DNA from: Candidatus Equimonas faecalis
Lineage (GTDB): Bacteria; Bacteroidota; Bacteroidia; Bacteroidales; Bacteroidaceae
DNA: 64,000 bases
Direction: 5' to 3'
Assembly (NCBI GenBank): GCA_018066245.1
Contig: JAGHRT010000010.1
Location: forward strand, 1-64,000
Under the pieces are notes generated by a model, which was not told the DNA's origin, ran no database searches, and saw nothing but the letters and a program-made list of their open reading frames with translations. Below are positions 28,061 through 36,425 of the stretch, one piece after another (position 1 is the first letter of the stretch; each line of letters opens with the position of its first letter). The position numbers and the translations under genes are program-made.

Positions 28061-30307
28061 ATGTTGGTCGCCGACGTCATACTTCCACTCGCCCTTCAGG
28101 GCACACTCACCTACCTTGTGCCCGAAGCCCTCGCCCCGCAGATTCGCGTGGGGCAGCTTGCCATCGTGCCCGTCCGCCGCAAGCACTACACCGCCGTAAT
28201 AGCAGGCTTGCGCACCGCAGGCCCCGTGGATGCTGCCGCCAAGGAGGGTGAAAACAAGTCCGCCGACAGGAAAAACTATCCTATAGGGGAGGAAAAACTA
28301 TCGGCGGACTACGAAAAACTGTCGGCGGACTACGGCACAGGGGCGGCGAAGGCCGCCAAACCGAAGGCCGGCGCCCTGAGCCAGCTCCGCCCGCTGACCA
28401 GCCTCGTGGAGCCCTCGCCGCTCGTCCTTCCGCAGCAGTTGCGCCTGTGGCGCTGGATGGCCTACTATTACCTTTGCTCCGCCGGCGAAGTGGCCACCGC
28501 CGCCCTCCCCGCCCTGCTGAAGGACGAAGAAAAGGCGGGCCGCGCCGTGGCCAAGGCCGACAAGGAAGCCGAAGCCCTGCTCTCGGCACCCCTCAAGGCG
28601 GTGCCCGCCCAGCTCCAGCACCTCCTGTCGCCCGCCCAGCAACGGGCCGCCGAAGGCATCCGCCGAGCATGGGCCGAAGGTGAGGGAGCGCCCCGCCCCG
28701 TCCTGCTCCACGGCGTAACCTCGTCGGGCAAGACGGAAGTCTATGTGGAGCTCATCAAAGAGGCCCTGCAACGCGGCGAACAGGTGCTCTACCTCGTGCC
28801 CGAAATCGCCCTCACCACGCAGCTCACCTCCCGCCTGGGCAAAGTGTTCGGCGACCGCATGGGCATCTGGCACAGCAAGTTCACCGCCCTCCAGCGCATG
28901 AAACTCTGGCGCCGCCAGCTCTCCGACCAGGCCCTCCCCCTCATTCTCGGAGCCCGCTCCGCCGTGTTCCTGCCGTGGCAGAAGCTCGGCCTGGTGCTGG
29001 TCGATGAAGAACACGAAGCCAGCTACAAGCAAGCAGACCCTGCACCGCGCTACAATGCCCGCGACGTAGCCATCATGATGGCTCACCTGCAAAACACCGG
29101 CCCCGCCGCCGACCGTGCGCCCGCCTGCCGCGTGCTCCTCGGCAGTGCCACGCCGTCGCTCGAAAGCTTCACCCATGCCCGCAGCGGTAAGTACGGCTAC
29201 GTCAGCCTTGCGGAACGCTACGGCGGCGTAGAGATGCCCGAAATCATCGTGGAGGACATGAAAGAGCTGCGGCGGAAGCGCCTTCTCACCTCCCCCTTCT
29301 CGCCGCGCCTGACCGACGAGACGCGCACCGCCCTTGCCGACGGGATGCAGGCCATCCTCTTCCAGAACAGGCGGGGCTATGCACCCGTCATCACCTGCCG
29401 CACCTGCGGCTGGACGCCCCGCTGCACCCGCTGCGACGTGAACCTGACTTTCCACAAGGCGGCCGCCGAGGCACACATCCAGGCCGAGGGCAGGCTGGTG
29501 TGCCACTACTGCGGCAACAGCTACCCCGCCCCGCGCCAGTGCCCCCAGTGCGGCGACACGGACTTGCGCGACGTGGGTTACGGCACGGAGAAGATTGAGG
29601 CGGCGGCCCGTAGCGTCTTTGCCAACTCCCGTATTCTGCGCATGGACCTGGACACCACCCGTTCGCGCCGCTCCTACGAGGAAATTATCCAGGCCTTTCA
29701 GACGGGAAACAAAAACCTGCTTGTGGGCACGCAGATGGTAACTAAGGGCCTCGACTTCGCCCGCGTGAAAATCGTGGGCATCCTCAGTGCCGACCAGATG
29801 CTGAATCAGCCGGACTTCCGCGCCTATGAGCGCTCGTTCCAGACGCTTTCGCAAGTGGCGGGGCGGGCCGGGCGCCGCTCGGGGCGGGGGCGCGTCATCC
29901 TCCAGACGGCCCAGCCCGACCTGCCCGTGGTGAGGCACGTCGTGGAGAGCGACTACGAGGGCTTCTACGCCGACGAGATGGAGGAGCGCAGGGCCTTTGG
30001 CTTCCCGCCCTGCACGCGGCTCATCTACATCTACGTCAAGTCGCCGAAAGACACCGTGGCGGAGACGGCGGCCCGCGTCATGGCCGAACTGCTCCGCCCC
30101 CACTTCGCCGCAGGCTACGTGCTGGGGCCGGAACGCCCCTTTGTGCAGCGCGTGGCCCTGCAGTACATCCGCCGCCTGCTTGTGAAGGTGGATGCCGCCG
30201 CCCACCCCTCGGAAGTGCGCCGCCACCTGCTGGCCGCACGCCAGTACCTCGTGGGACAACCCGACCTGAAGGGCGTAAACATCTACTTCGACGTGGACCC
30301 CATTTAG
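28061..30307 (+). CDS. priA: Primosomal replication restart helicase PriA
   Basis: A 748-residue 3'-5' helicase that reloads the replisome at stalled forks. It has the N-terminal DNA-binding domain, Walker A HGVTSSGKTEVY near 217-224, a DEEH box (VDEEHEASYK), four CxxC pairs binding two zincs (CRTCGWTPRCTRC ... CHYCG ... CPQCG, about 446-510) and C-terminal motifs including GTQMVTKGLDF and QVAGRAGR. Odd feature: residues 66-91, in the N-terminal domain, are encoded by interspersed-repeat DNA and read KSADR...EKLSADYEKLSADY. The frame stays open, so the protein evidently tolerates this insertion. Confidence 0.97.
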   Translation: MLVADVILPLALQGTLTYLVPEALAPQIRVGQLAIVPVRRKHYTAVIAGLRTAGPVDAAAKEGENKSADRKNYPIGEEKLSADYEKLSADYGTGAAKAAKPKAGALSQLRPLTSLVEPSPLVLPQQLRLWRWMAYYYLCSAGEVATAALPALLKDEEKAGRAVAKADKEAEALLSAPLKAVPAQLQHLLSPAQQRAAEGIRRAWAEGEGAPRPVLLHGVTSSGKTEVYVELIKEALQRGEQVLYLVPEIALTTQLTSRLGKVFGDRMGIWHSKFTALQRMKLWRRQLSDQALPLILGARSAVFLPWQKLGLVLVDEEHEASYKQADPAPRYNARDVAIMMAHLQNTGPAADRAPACRVLLGSATPSLESFTHARSGKYGYVSLAERYGGVEMPEIIVEDMKELRRKRLLTSPFSPRLTDETRTALADGMQAILFQNRRGYAPVITCRTCGWTPRCTRCDVNLTFHKAAAEAHIQAEGRLVCHYCGNSYPAPRQCPQCGDTDLRDVGYGTEKIEAAARSVFANSRILRMDLDTTRSRRSYEEIIQAFQTGNKNLLVGTQMVTKGLDFARVKIVGILSADQMLNQPDFRAYERSFQTLSQVAGRAGRRSGRGRVILQTAQPDLPVVRHVVESDYEGFYADEMEERRAFGFPPCTRLIYIYVKSPKDTVAETAARVMAELLRPHFAAGYVLGPERPFVQRVALQYIRRLLVKVDAAAHPSEVRRHLLAARQYLVGQPDLKGVNIYFDVDPI
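28257..28333. repeat. In-frame interspersed-repeat modules inside priA
   Basis: One GTCCGCCGACAGG module, a TCCTATAGGGG module and two inverted modules (CTATCGGCGGACTACG, CTGTCGGCGGACTACG), i.e. the same mix and spacing as intergenic clusters, but translated as PriA residues 66-91. Confidence 0.9.
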
Positions 30308-30365
30308 CCGAGAGGAGCCCCTCGGCCGCCGCTCCGCCAGCGGTGGCCGCCGAGGCCGGTCCTCC

Positions 30366-30447
30366 CCCTATAGGACAGCAAAAATTAGTCCGCCGACAGG
30401 AAAAACTATCGGCGGACTAATTTTTGCTGTCGGCGGACTAAGACAGA
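30366..30447. repeat. Mixed module cluster between convergent priA and the small membrane gene
   Basis: A CCCTATAGGACAG module, then TCCGCCGACAG, then inverted TATCGGCGGAC and TGTCGGCGGAC modules. It ends at the stop codon of the minus-strand gene. Confidence 0.9.
30381..30426. terminator. Bidirectional hairpin built from repeat modules
   Basis: Arms 30381-30400 and 30407-30426 are 20 nt each and complementary apart from one position (G-U in the minus-strand RNA), with a 6-nt loop. Outer A5/T5 ends give a U-tract in either direction. It sits between the 3' ends of two convergent genes, where a two-way terminator is expected. Confidence 0.7.
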
Positions 30448-30837
30448 CTACCTTGAAAGGCGCATCTCCCCGACCACCAGTATCACTTCCTCGCGCAGGG
30501 CAGGCGGCAGCTCAATGCCGCGCAGTTGGAGCGAGCGCACCCAGCCGGGCACGTCGGCGGGGAGCATGGTGTCGAACACCTCCCGAAATTCAGCCTCCTC
30601 CGCCTCGGTGTAGTCCTCGGGGCGGGTGCAGCGGAAGCGGTCCAGGTGCTCATCGTCGTAGTATTCAATCTCTTTCGACAGTCCGGCCAGCAGCGACTCT
30701 TTCTCGCACACGGCGTGCTGGCCGCAGCAGCCTGCGGGACGGGCATCGGACACGGGAGCTGCGCCTTTCCCCTTGAAAAGGTAAACCACAAGGCCGAGGG
30801 CGGCCAGCGCGGCAAGGAAAATCAGTATTATCGTCAT
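30448..30837 (-). CDS. Small membrane-anchored protein with CCGxHxVC motif
   Basis: A 129-residue protein with one N-terminal membrane helix (MTIILIFLAALAALGLVVYLF), then a possible metal-binding motif CCGQHAVCEK at 37-46, then a soluble acidic region (YYDDEHLDRFRCTRPEDYTE). The frame is open much further upstream into aroA, but the ATG at 30837 overlaps the aroA stop (ATGA), indicating translational coupling. Similar small proteins occur beside aroA in other Bacteroidales to my knowledge; function unknown. Confidence 0.75.
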   Translation of the reverse strand: MTIILIFLAALAALGLVVYLFKGKGAAPVSDARPAGCCGQHAVCEKESLLAGLSKEIEYYDDEHLDRFRCTRPEDYTEAEEAEFREVFDTMLPADVPGWVRSLQLRGIELPPALREEVILVVGEMRLSR

Positions 30838-32039
30838 GGTTGCAAATGCTTTCGGAGGCGGTGGAACTCCTGCCAGAAGGCAGGGAAACTCTTGCTCACC
30901 ACCTCGGGACGGTCGAAGCGGAGGGCGGGCCAGCGCAGCAGGCAGGGGGCAAACGCCATGGCCATGCGGTGGTCCTCGTAGGTAAGGAGCTGCGCCGCCG
31001 TGTCGGGGACGTGCTGACGGCCGTCCCACTCCAGCGTGCCCTCGGCGGGCTCGGTGAGCGTCCAGCCCAACTTGGCGCACTCGGCCCGGAGGGCGGCCAC
31101 ACGGTCGGTCTCCTTGATTTTCAGGCTCTCCAGACCCGTAAAACGGAACGGCCTTCCAGCCAGGGCGCAGGCCACGACAAGCGTTTGCGCCACGTCGGGA
31201 ATGTCGGCGAAGTCGGCCTCAAGGCAGGCGGTCGGCGGGAGAGCCTGCCCCACCCTCCGGATGCGCAGCCCTTCGGCTACGGGCGTGGCCTCCACTCCGA
31301 AGGCCGTGCGGAAGAGGTCGGCCACGCGGCTGTCGCCCTGCACGCTGGGCAGGGTCAGGCCGCCGAGCAGGAGGGCGGGTGCGGCAGGATGGGTGGCCGC
31401 CACGCTGAAGAAGTAGCTGGCCGCGCTCCAGTCGGGCTCCACGGCGTAGGGCTCCTCGCGCGTGTACGGGCGTGCGTATATATATAAGGAGTGGTCGTCC
31501 AGCCAAGTGGCCTGTGCGCCCCACGCGGCCATGAGGGTGCGCGTCATTTCAAGGTAGGGACGCGAGGCTATCGGGCCTTGGAGGCGGAGCGTGAGCGGAC
31601 TGCTGAGCGCGGGCCCTACCATCATCAGTGCGCTCAGGTACTGCGAACTGACGTTGGCGGCGATGCTGACTTCGCCTCCGCCGAGGTGCCGCCCCCTGAT
31701 GCGGAGAGGCGGAAAACCTTCACGGCCCGCATAGTCGATGTCGGCTCCAAGCTGGCGGAGGGCACCGACGAGGGGGCCTATGGGGCGTTGGAGCATACGG
31801 GCCGTACCGGTGAGGGTGCGCCGGCTGCCGGCAGTGGCAGCCAGCAGGGCGGTGCTGAAGCGCATGGCCGTGCCGGCAGCTCCTATGTCGCCGCCGCCGT
31901 GCAGCACGGCTTGGAGGGCTCGTGTGTCGTCGCAGTCGGACAGGTTTTGCAAGGCGCAAGGCCGGGCCGTCAGGGCGTTGATGACGAGAGCCCGTGCGGA
32001 AATGCTCTTGCTGGGCGGGAGGGCGATGAGGTGGGGCAA
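30834..32039 (-). CDS. aroA: 3-phosphoshikimate 1-carboxyvinyltransferase (EPSP synthase)
   Basis: A 401-residue enzyme of the shikimate pathway that joins shikimate 3-phosphate with PEP. LPPSKSISARALVINAL, GTAMRFSTA, SSQYLSALMM, LKIKETDRVAAL and TYEDHRMAMAFA are all present. It is slightly shorter than the usual ~427 residues because of a trimmed N-terminal region, as in other Bacteroidales. The stop overlaps the start of the next gene. Confidence 0.95.
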   Translation of the reverse strand: MPHLIALPPSKSISARALVINALTARPCALQNLSDCDDTRALQAVLHGGGDIGAAGTAMRFSTALLAATAGSRRTLTGTARMLQRPIGPLVGALRQLGADIDYAGREGFPPLRIRGRHLGGGEVSIAANVSSQYLSALMMVGPALSSPLTLRLQGPIASRPYLEMTRTLMAAWGAQATWLDDHSLYIYARPYTREEPYAVEPDWSAASYFFSVAATHPAAPALLLGGLTLPSVQGDSRVADLFRTAFGVEATPVAEGLRIRRVGQALPPTACLEADFADIPDVAQTLVVACALAGRPFRFTGLESLKIKETDRVAALRAECAKLGWTLTEPAEGTLEWDGRQHVPDTAAQLLTYEDHRMAMAFAPCLLRWPALRFDRPEVVSKSFPAFWQEFHRLRKHLQP

Positions 32040-32073
32040 GGTGGTTTGAACGGTTGGCTGTGAGACGTTTACT

Positions 32074-32150
32074 TAGTCTATAAGAGAGTGCTTCGTAGTC
32101 CGCCGATAGGAAAAATTAGTCCGCCGACAGTTTGTCGTAGTCTATAGGCC
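32074..32150. repeat. Mixed module cluster upstream of aroA
   Basis: TCTATAAGAG, then GTCCGCCGATAGG, GTCCGCCGACAG and TCTATAGGCC modules. Confidence 0.85.
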
Positions 32151-32163
32151 GGGTGTTACGGGC

Positions 32164-32216
32164 GCTCCGGAGGCTCAGGCTTCCTTTGGGGAAGGCTCCG
32201 CTCCTCTTGGAGGAGT
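32164..32216. repeat. Short GC-rich palindromes (CTCCTCTTGGAGGAG type)
   Basis: CTCCGGAG, TTCCTTTGGGGAA and CTCCTCTTGGAGGAG lie in a row downstream of the CNNM/CorC-like gene. Comparable CCnnGGGGAG-type DNA is seen at 47515-47575 and inside the NRPS A1 domain. Possibly terminator-like. Confidence 0.45.
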
Positions 32217-32247
32217 GAAAGGCGGGCCGTGGGGAGGGGCCGGCAGC

Positions 32248-33534
32248 CTATTGGGCAGGCTCGGCGGGTTCTACGCGGCGCACCACGATTTTATCGATGC
32301 GCGTGCCGTCCATCTCCACCACTTGGAACTCGAAGGTCTCCCAAGTGAGACGCTCGCCGCGCGAGGGAATGTGCTCCAGCTGGTCGAGAATCAGGCCGCC
32401 TACGGTGGTGAACTCCGTGTCGTAGAGTTCTTCCGCGTCGAAGTAGGCCAGGAAATCGTAGAAGAGGCATTGTCCGCTCACCACCCACGATGCGTGGTCG
32501 GAGCGCACGATGATGTCGGGCAGTTCCTCGGGTTCGTCGATGGAGCCGACCAGTCCTTCCATGATGTCGCGCAGGGAGATGAGCCCCTGTAGGGAGCCGA
32601 ACTCGTCGCATACGAGTGCGAGGCCCGTGGGTATGAATTTGAGTTTTTCGAGCGCCTTATAGACGGTCATGTTGTCGGGGAAATAGACGGGGGCCGCCGC
32701 TATGTCGCGCAAGTTGAAGTCCGGCTGGTGGAGGTGGAAGACCAGGTCCTTCAGGGTTACGATGCCTATGACCTCGTCCACCGAGCCGTCCACCACGGGG
32801 AAGGCATTGTGGGGCTGGCGCTGGAGTGCGTCCTTCACCTCCTCGGACGAGAGCCTCACGTCCAGGGTGGCGAGGTCGTTGCGGTGGGTCATGAGCGCCT
32901 CCACGCGGAGGTCGCCGAGCACGAGGGTACGCTCCATGATGTCCTGCTCCACTTCCTTCACCTCGCCGCTCTTTGCGCTTTCAGAGATGACGCTCTTGAC
33001 TTCCTCCTCGGTAACCTTCGTGTCCTGCGGCTTGAGGCGGAGCACACGGGTCAGGAAGTCGGTGTTCTTAGTCAGGAACCAGATGACGGGCTTGCCTACC
33101 TTAGCCATCGCCATCATAGGGATGGCCGTGTACTTGGCCATGGAGTCGGCAATCTCGATGGCCACCCGTTTGGGGAAGAGCTCCCCGAGTTCCACCTGAA
33201 GGTAGGTGGCCACGATCACGATGAGGGTCTGGGCCAGACCGGGGGCGAGGGAGGCGTTGAAGCCCCAGCCCACGAGGAGCGCGGCGAAGCCGTCGGCCAG
33301 AGCCTCGCCGGAGTAGATACCCGTGAGGATGCTCACGATGGTAATACCCACCTGCGCGGTGCCAAGGAAGGTGTCGGGGTCGTCCATAAGGGCGAGGGCG
33401 ACGCGTGCGGAGCGGCTTCCGTTCTTGGCGTCCTGCATGAGGCGGGGCCGCCGAGCCGAGATAAGGGCCACTTCACTGAGGGAGAAGAAACCGTTGAAGG
33501 CTACAAGGATGAGGATGACTATAAGGTCAAGCAT
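32248..33534 (-). CDS. CNNM/CorC-HlyC family integral membrane protein with CBS pair
   Basis: A 428-residue protein with an N-terminal DUF21 transmembrane domain (MLDLIVILILVAFNGFFSLSEVALISARR and further helices to ~180), a CBS domain pair (MTHRNDLATLD ... IGIVTLKDL; SLQGLISLRDIMEGLVG) and a C-terminal CorC/HlyC transporter-associated domain (TVGGLILDQLEHIPSRGE). Relatives export Mg2+ or Co2+ or affect ion homeostasis; 'hemolysin' in database names is historical. Transcribed alone, with repeat clusters at both ends. Confidence 0.92.
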   Translation of the reverse strand: MLDLIVILILVAFNGFFSLSEVALISARRPRLMQDAKNGSRSARVALALMDDPDTFLGTAQVGITIVSILTGIYSGEALADGFAALLVGWGFNASLAPGLAQTLIVIVATYLQVELGELFPKRVAIEIADSMAKYTAIPMMAMAKVGKPVIWFLTKNTDFLTRVLRLKPQDTKVTEEEVKSVISESAKSGEVKEVEQDIMERTLVLGDLRVEALMTHRNDLATLDVRLSSEEVKDALQRQPHNAFPVVDGSVDEVIGIVTLKDLVFHLHQPDFNLRDIAAAPVYFPDNMTVYKALEKLKFIPTGLALVCDEFGSLQGLISLRDIMEGLVGSIDEPEELPDIIVRSDHASWVVSGQCLFYDFLAYFDAEELYDTEFTTVGGLILDQLEHIPSRGERLTWETFEFQVVEMDGTRIDKIVVRRVEPAEPAQ

Positions 33535-33577
33535 AGGAGTTTGGGGGATGGATTAGCGGGGTGGATAGGGAAAGGGT

Positions 33578-33678
33578 TCGTGGTTTATAGGGTAGCGGGA
33601 ATTAGTCTATAGGAGAGTTTTTCGCAGTCCGCCGATAGGAAAAATTAGTCCGCCGACAGTTTTTCGCGGTCTATAGGG
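33578..33678. repeat. Mixed module cluster at the 3' end of topB
   Basis: TTTATAGGG, TCTATAGGAG, TCCGCCGATAGG, TCCGCCGACAG and TCTATAGGGC modules. The last one encodes the final Ala-Leu and TAG stop of topB on the minus strand. Confidence 0.9.
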
Positions 33679-35575
33679 CGGAGGCTCCTGGCGCTTCGGA
33701 GGTGCCGGCTGCCTTAGGGGCTGCGTTCTTCTCCTTTCGGGAGGAGGCGGAAGAGGGCTTGGGCTCGGGGCTGCCGGTCCTCAACCTCGGCGAATTGTCG
33801 GCAAGGACCTGGTTCACTACTCCCGTAACCATCTGCTTGAGTTCGCCCACGAATTGCGCGGCGTCGTACTCCCGTCGCTCTATCTGGCGGAGCTTTTTCT
33901 CCCAGATGCCGGTGAGTTCGGCGCTCTTCAGGAGTTCTTCGCGGATAAGGCCGATGAGGTTCACGCCCGTGGGCGTGGCGGCCAACGACTTGCGCTGCCG
34001 CACGATGTAGCCGCGTCGGAAGAGCGTCTCGATGATGGCTGCGCGTGTGGAGGGGCGGCCTATGCCGTTCTCCTTCATCGCGTCGCGCAACTCCTCGTCC
34101 TCCACGAGTTTGCCGGCCGTTTCCATGGCACGCAGAAGGGTGGCCTCGGTGTAGGGCTTGGGGGGCTGTGTGAACTTCTGCGTGAGGGAGGGCGTGTGAG
34201 GCCCGCTCTCGCCTTTCGTGAAGGCGGGCAGGGTGCGCTCCTCCTCGGCCTGCTTGTCGTCCTTCGGCTCTTTCTTTTCCTTCGGGAAGACGAAGCGCCA
34301 GCCCTCGGCGAGAATCTCCTTACCGCTCACCTTGAACTCAATCTTGGCCGCTTCGCCCTTCACCGTGGTGGTGGCGAAGTGGCAATCATCGTAGAACACG
34401 GCGATGAAATGCCTGGCCACGAGGTCATAGACGTTGCGCTCCGTGTCGGTCAGGCTGCGGGCGGGCACGCCGGTGGGTATGATGGCGTGGTGGTCCGTTA
34501 CCTTTGAGCTGTCGAACACCTTCTTTGATTTCTTCAGGGGGCGGCCCCGCAGCGGCTGGAGCAGGTCGGCGTACTGCTCCTTTATGCCGTTGAGAATCTT
34601 GCCGCAGGTGGGATAGACGTCGTCGGGCAGGAAGGTGGTATCCACGCGGGGATAGGTCGTTACCTTCTTCTCGTAGAGCGACTGGATTATATTGAGCGTG
34701 GTTTCTGCCGTATAGCCGAACTTTTTGTTGCACTCCACCTGTAGCGCCGTGAGGTCGAACAGGCGGGGCGGGGCCTCCGTGCCTTTCTTTTTCTCCACCG
34801 ACGTGATGGTGAAGGGCACCGAGGAGATGGCCTCCATCGCCTCCTGTCCTTCCTTCTCGTCCTTCACTTTCTGCGTGCTGCTGAATGTTACGTCGCGATA
34901 GACGGTTGAGAGCACCCAGTAGGGCTCCGGCACGAACTGCTCTATTTCCTGTTGGCGGCGCACTATAAGGGCGAGCGTAGGGGTCTGCACGCGGCCTATG
35001 GAGAGGGGCTGACGGTTTTTCGTCCAGGGGCCTCCGTACTTCATGGTGTATAGGCGGGTGGCGTTCATCCCCAGGAGCCAGTCGCCGATGGCGCGGCACA
35101 GGCCGGCCTCGTAGAGGCTCTGATAGTTGTCGGAGGGCTTGAGTGTGGAGAAGCCCTCGCGTATGGCCTCGTCGGTCATGGATGAGATCCAGAGGCGCTC
35201 CACGGGGCAGTGGGCTCCGGTGAGTTGGAACACCCATCGCTGGATGAGTTCGCCCTCCTGCCCGGCATCGCCGCAGTTCACTACGCGCTCGGCGGCCTTC
35301 ATCAGCCGCTGTATGACCTCGAACTGGTGCTGCACGCCCTTGTCCTGCTTCAGGCGTATCTGGAAGCGGGGCGGAATCATGGGCAGGGCACCCAGGCTCC
35401 ACCGCTTCCACTCGGGGGTGTAGTCCTCGGGGTACTTGAGTTCACAGAGGTGGCCGAAGGTCCACGTTACCTGATAGCCGTTGCCCTCATAGTAGCCGTC
35501 GCGCTGGGCGGTGGCACCGATGATGCGGGCTATGTCCTTGGCAACCGAGGGTTTCTCGGCGATACATACTGTCAT
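33671..35575 (-). CDS. topB: DNA topoisomerase III
   Basis: A 634-residue type IA topoisomerase: N-terminal Toprim domain (MTVCIAEKPSVAKDIARIIG ... NCGDAGQEGELI), the linking fold with the catalytic Tyr region SIGRVQTPTLALIVRRQ ... VTTYPRVDTTFLPDD, and a basic, low-complexity C-terminal tail without zinc fingers. It resolves recombination intermediates and decatenates DNA. It follows the ABC ATPase gene by 15 nt. Chromosomal form, not an obvious conjugative-element TopB, as no transfer genes are near. Confidence 0.95.
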   Translation of the reverse strand: MTVCIAEKPSVAKDIARIIGATAQRDGYYEGNGYQVTWTFGHLCELKYPEDYTPEWKRWSLGALPMIPPRFQIRLKQDKGVQHQFEVIQRLMKAAERVVNCGDAGQEGELIQRWVFQLTGAHCPVERLWISSMTDEAIREGFSTLKPSDNYQSLYEAGLCRAIGDWLLGMNATRLYTMKYGGPWTKNRQPLSIGRVQTPTLALIVRRQQEIEQFVPEPYWVLSTVYRDVTFSSTQKVKDEKEGQEAMEAISSVPFTITSVEKKKGTEAPPRLFDLTALQVECNKKFGYTAETTLNIIQSLYEKKVTTYPRVDTTFLPDDVYPTCGKILNGIKEQYADLLQPLRGRPLKKSKKVFDSSKVTDHHAIIPTGVPARSLTDTERNVYDLVARHFIAVFYDDCHFATTTVKGEAAKIEFKVSGKEILAEGWRFVFPKEKKEPKDDKQAEEERTLPAFTKGESGPHTPSLTQKFTQPPKPYTEATLLRAMETAGKLVEDEELRDAMKENGIGRPSTRAAIIETLFRRGYIVRQRKSLAATPTGVNLIGLIREELLKSAELTGIWEKKLRQIERREYDAAQFVGELKQMVTGVVNQVLADNSPRLRTGSPEPKPSSASSRKEKNAAPKAAGTSEAPGASAL

Positions 35576-35590
35576 GCTATGGTCTGGGTT

Positions 35591-36226
35591 CTACAGGGTG
35601 AGTTCCGCGTCGGCCAGGGGGCGGGCGGCGTCGAGGTCGTGGGTCGATACGATGACGCAGCGGCCTTGGTCGGCCAGCTGGCGGAGGAGTTGGAAGTGGT
35701 GGTGGCGGCTGTCGTAGTCGAGGAAGGCCGTGGGCTCGTCGAGGAGCAGGCAGGGTGCTTCCTGGGCCAGGGCGGCGGCTATCATGACGCGCTGCCGCTC
35801 GCCGTCGGACAGGCGGAGGAAGGAGCGGTCGGCATAGTCGGTAAGGCTGCACTGCCGCAAGGCTTCGTCCACGGCGGCTTGGTCGCCGGCGGTGAGCCGA
35901 CGGTCGAAAGCGGTGTGGGGCATACGTCCCATTTCCACCACTTGGCGCACCCGCAGTTCTACGGGCGTGCAACGTGTCAGTACCAATGCTCTGAGCCGGG
36001 CCAGGTGGCGGCTGTCGTAACTGGCGAGAGGGCGGTCGCGCAGCAGGAGCGTGGAGGGCGGCGACAGGGGGGGCAGCAAGCCGGCCAGGGTGAGGAGCAA
36101 GGTGCTCTTGCCTGCGCCGTTGCGCCCCGTGAGCAGGGTGAGCGTGCCCGCACGGAAATGGTGCGAGAGCCCCGATGCCACCACGCGGCGGCGGTGTCCT
36201 ATGGCGAGTTCCTGGCAGAGGTACAT
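35591..36226 (-). CDS. Orphan ABC transporter ATP-binding protein (FecE/BtuD-like)
   Basis: A 211-residue ABC ATPase: Walker A GRNGAGKSTLLL, a Q-loop region, signature LSDGERQRVMIAAAL and Walker B CLLLDEPTAFLD, ending with the H-loop VSTHD. The sequence style resembles siderophore/cobalamin importer ATPases. No permease or binding protein is adjacent; instead topB starts 15 nt downstream. It may serve a permease encoded elsewhere. Confidence 0.9.
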   Translation of the reverse strand: MYLCQELAIGHRRRVVASGLSHHFRAGTLTLLTGRNGAGKSTLLLTLAGLLPPLSPPSTLLLRDRPLASYDSRHLARLRALVLTRCTPVELRVRQVVEMGRMPHTAFDRRLTAGDQAAVDEALRQCSLTDYADRSFLRLSDGERQRVMIAAALAQEAPCLLLDEPTAFLDYDSRHHHFQLLRQLADQGRCVIVSTHDLDAARPLADAELTL

Positions 36227-36310
36227 TTCGTGCTTGGGGAGCCCCCGCTGCTGCCCCGGGAGGGGGACGCGGCGTAGGAGCAGGGGGAAGATGTTTATGG
36301 GGAAGCGGAA

Positions 36311-36417
36311 ATTAGTCTATAGGATAGTTTTTCCTGTCGTATAGGGTAGTTTTCCGTAGTCTATAGGATAGTTCCGCGTAGTCTATAGGATAGTTCCGCG
36401 TAGTCCGCCGACAGTTC
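36311..36417. repeat. CTATAGG-type cluster downstream of the alkaline phosphatase gene
   Basis: Three TCTATAGGATAGTT units, one TCGTATAGGGTAG unit and a final TCCGCCGACAG module, in the gap between the phosphatase and ABC genes. Confidence 0.9.
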
Positions 36418-36425
36418 GTTCTTAT

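Noticed and set aside
28298-30259. 653-codon minus-strand open frame opposite priA
   Set aside because: Antisense shadow of PriA, with no recognisable domain.
30838-31080. Longer version of the small membrane protein gene
   Set aside because: The upstream extension lies within aroA in another frame and lacks protein character; the ATGA overlap gives a better start.
33671-35575. topB as a mark of a conjugative element
   Set aside because: No relaxase, tra or integrase genes nearby; neighbours are core chromosomal genes.
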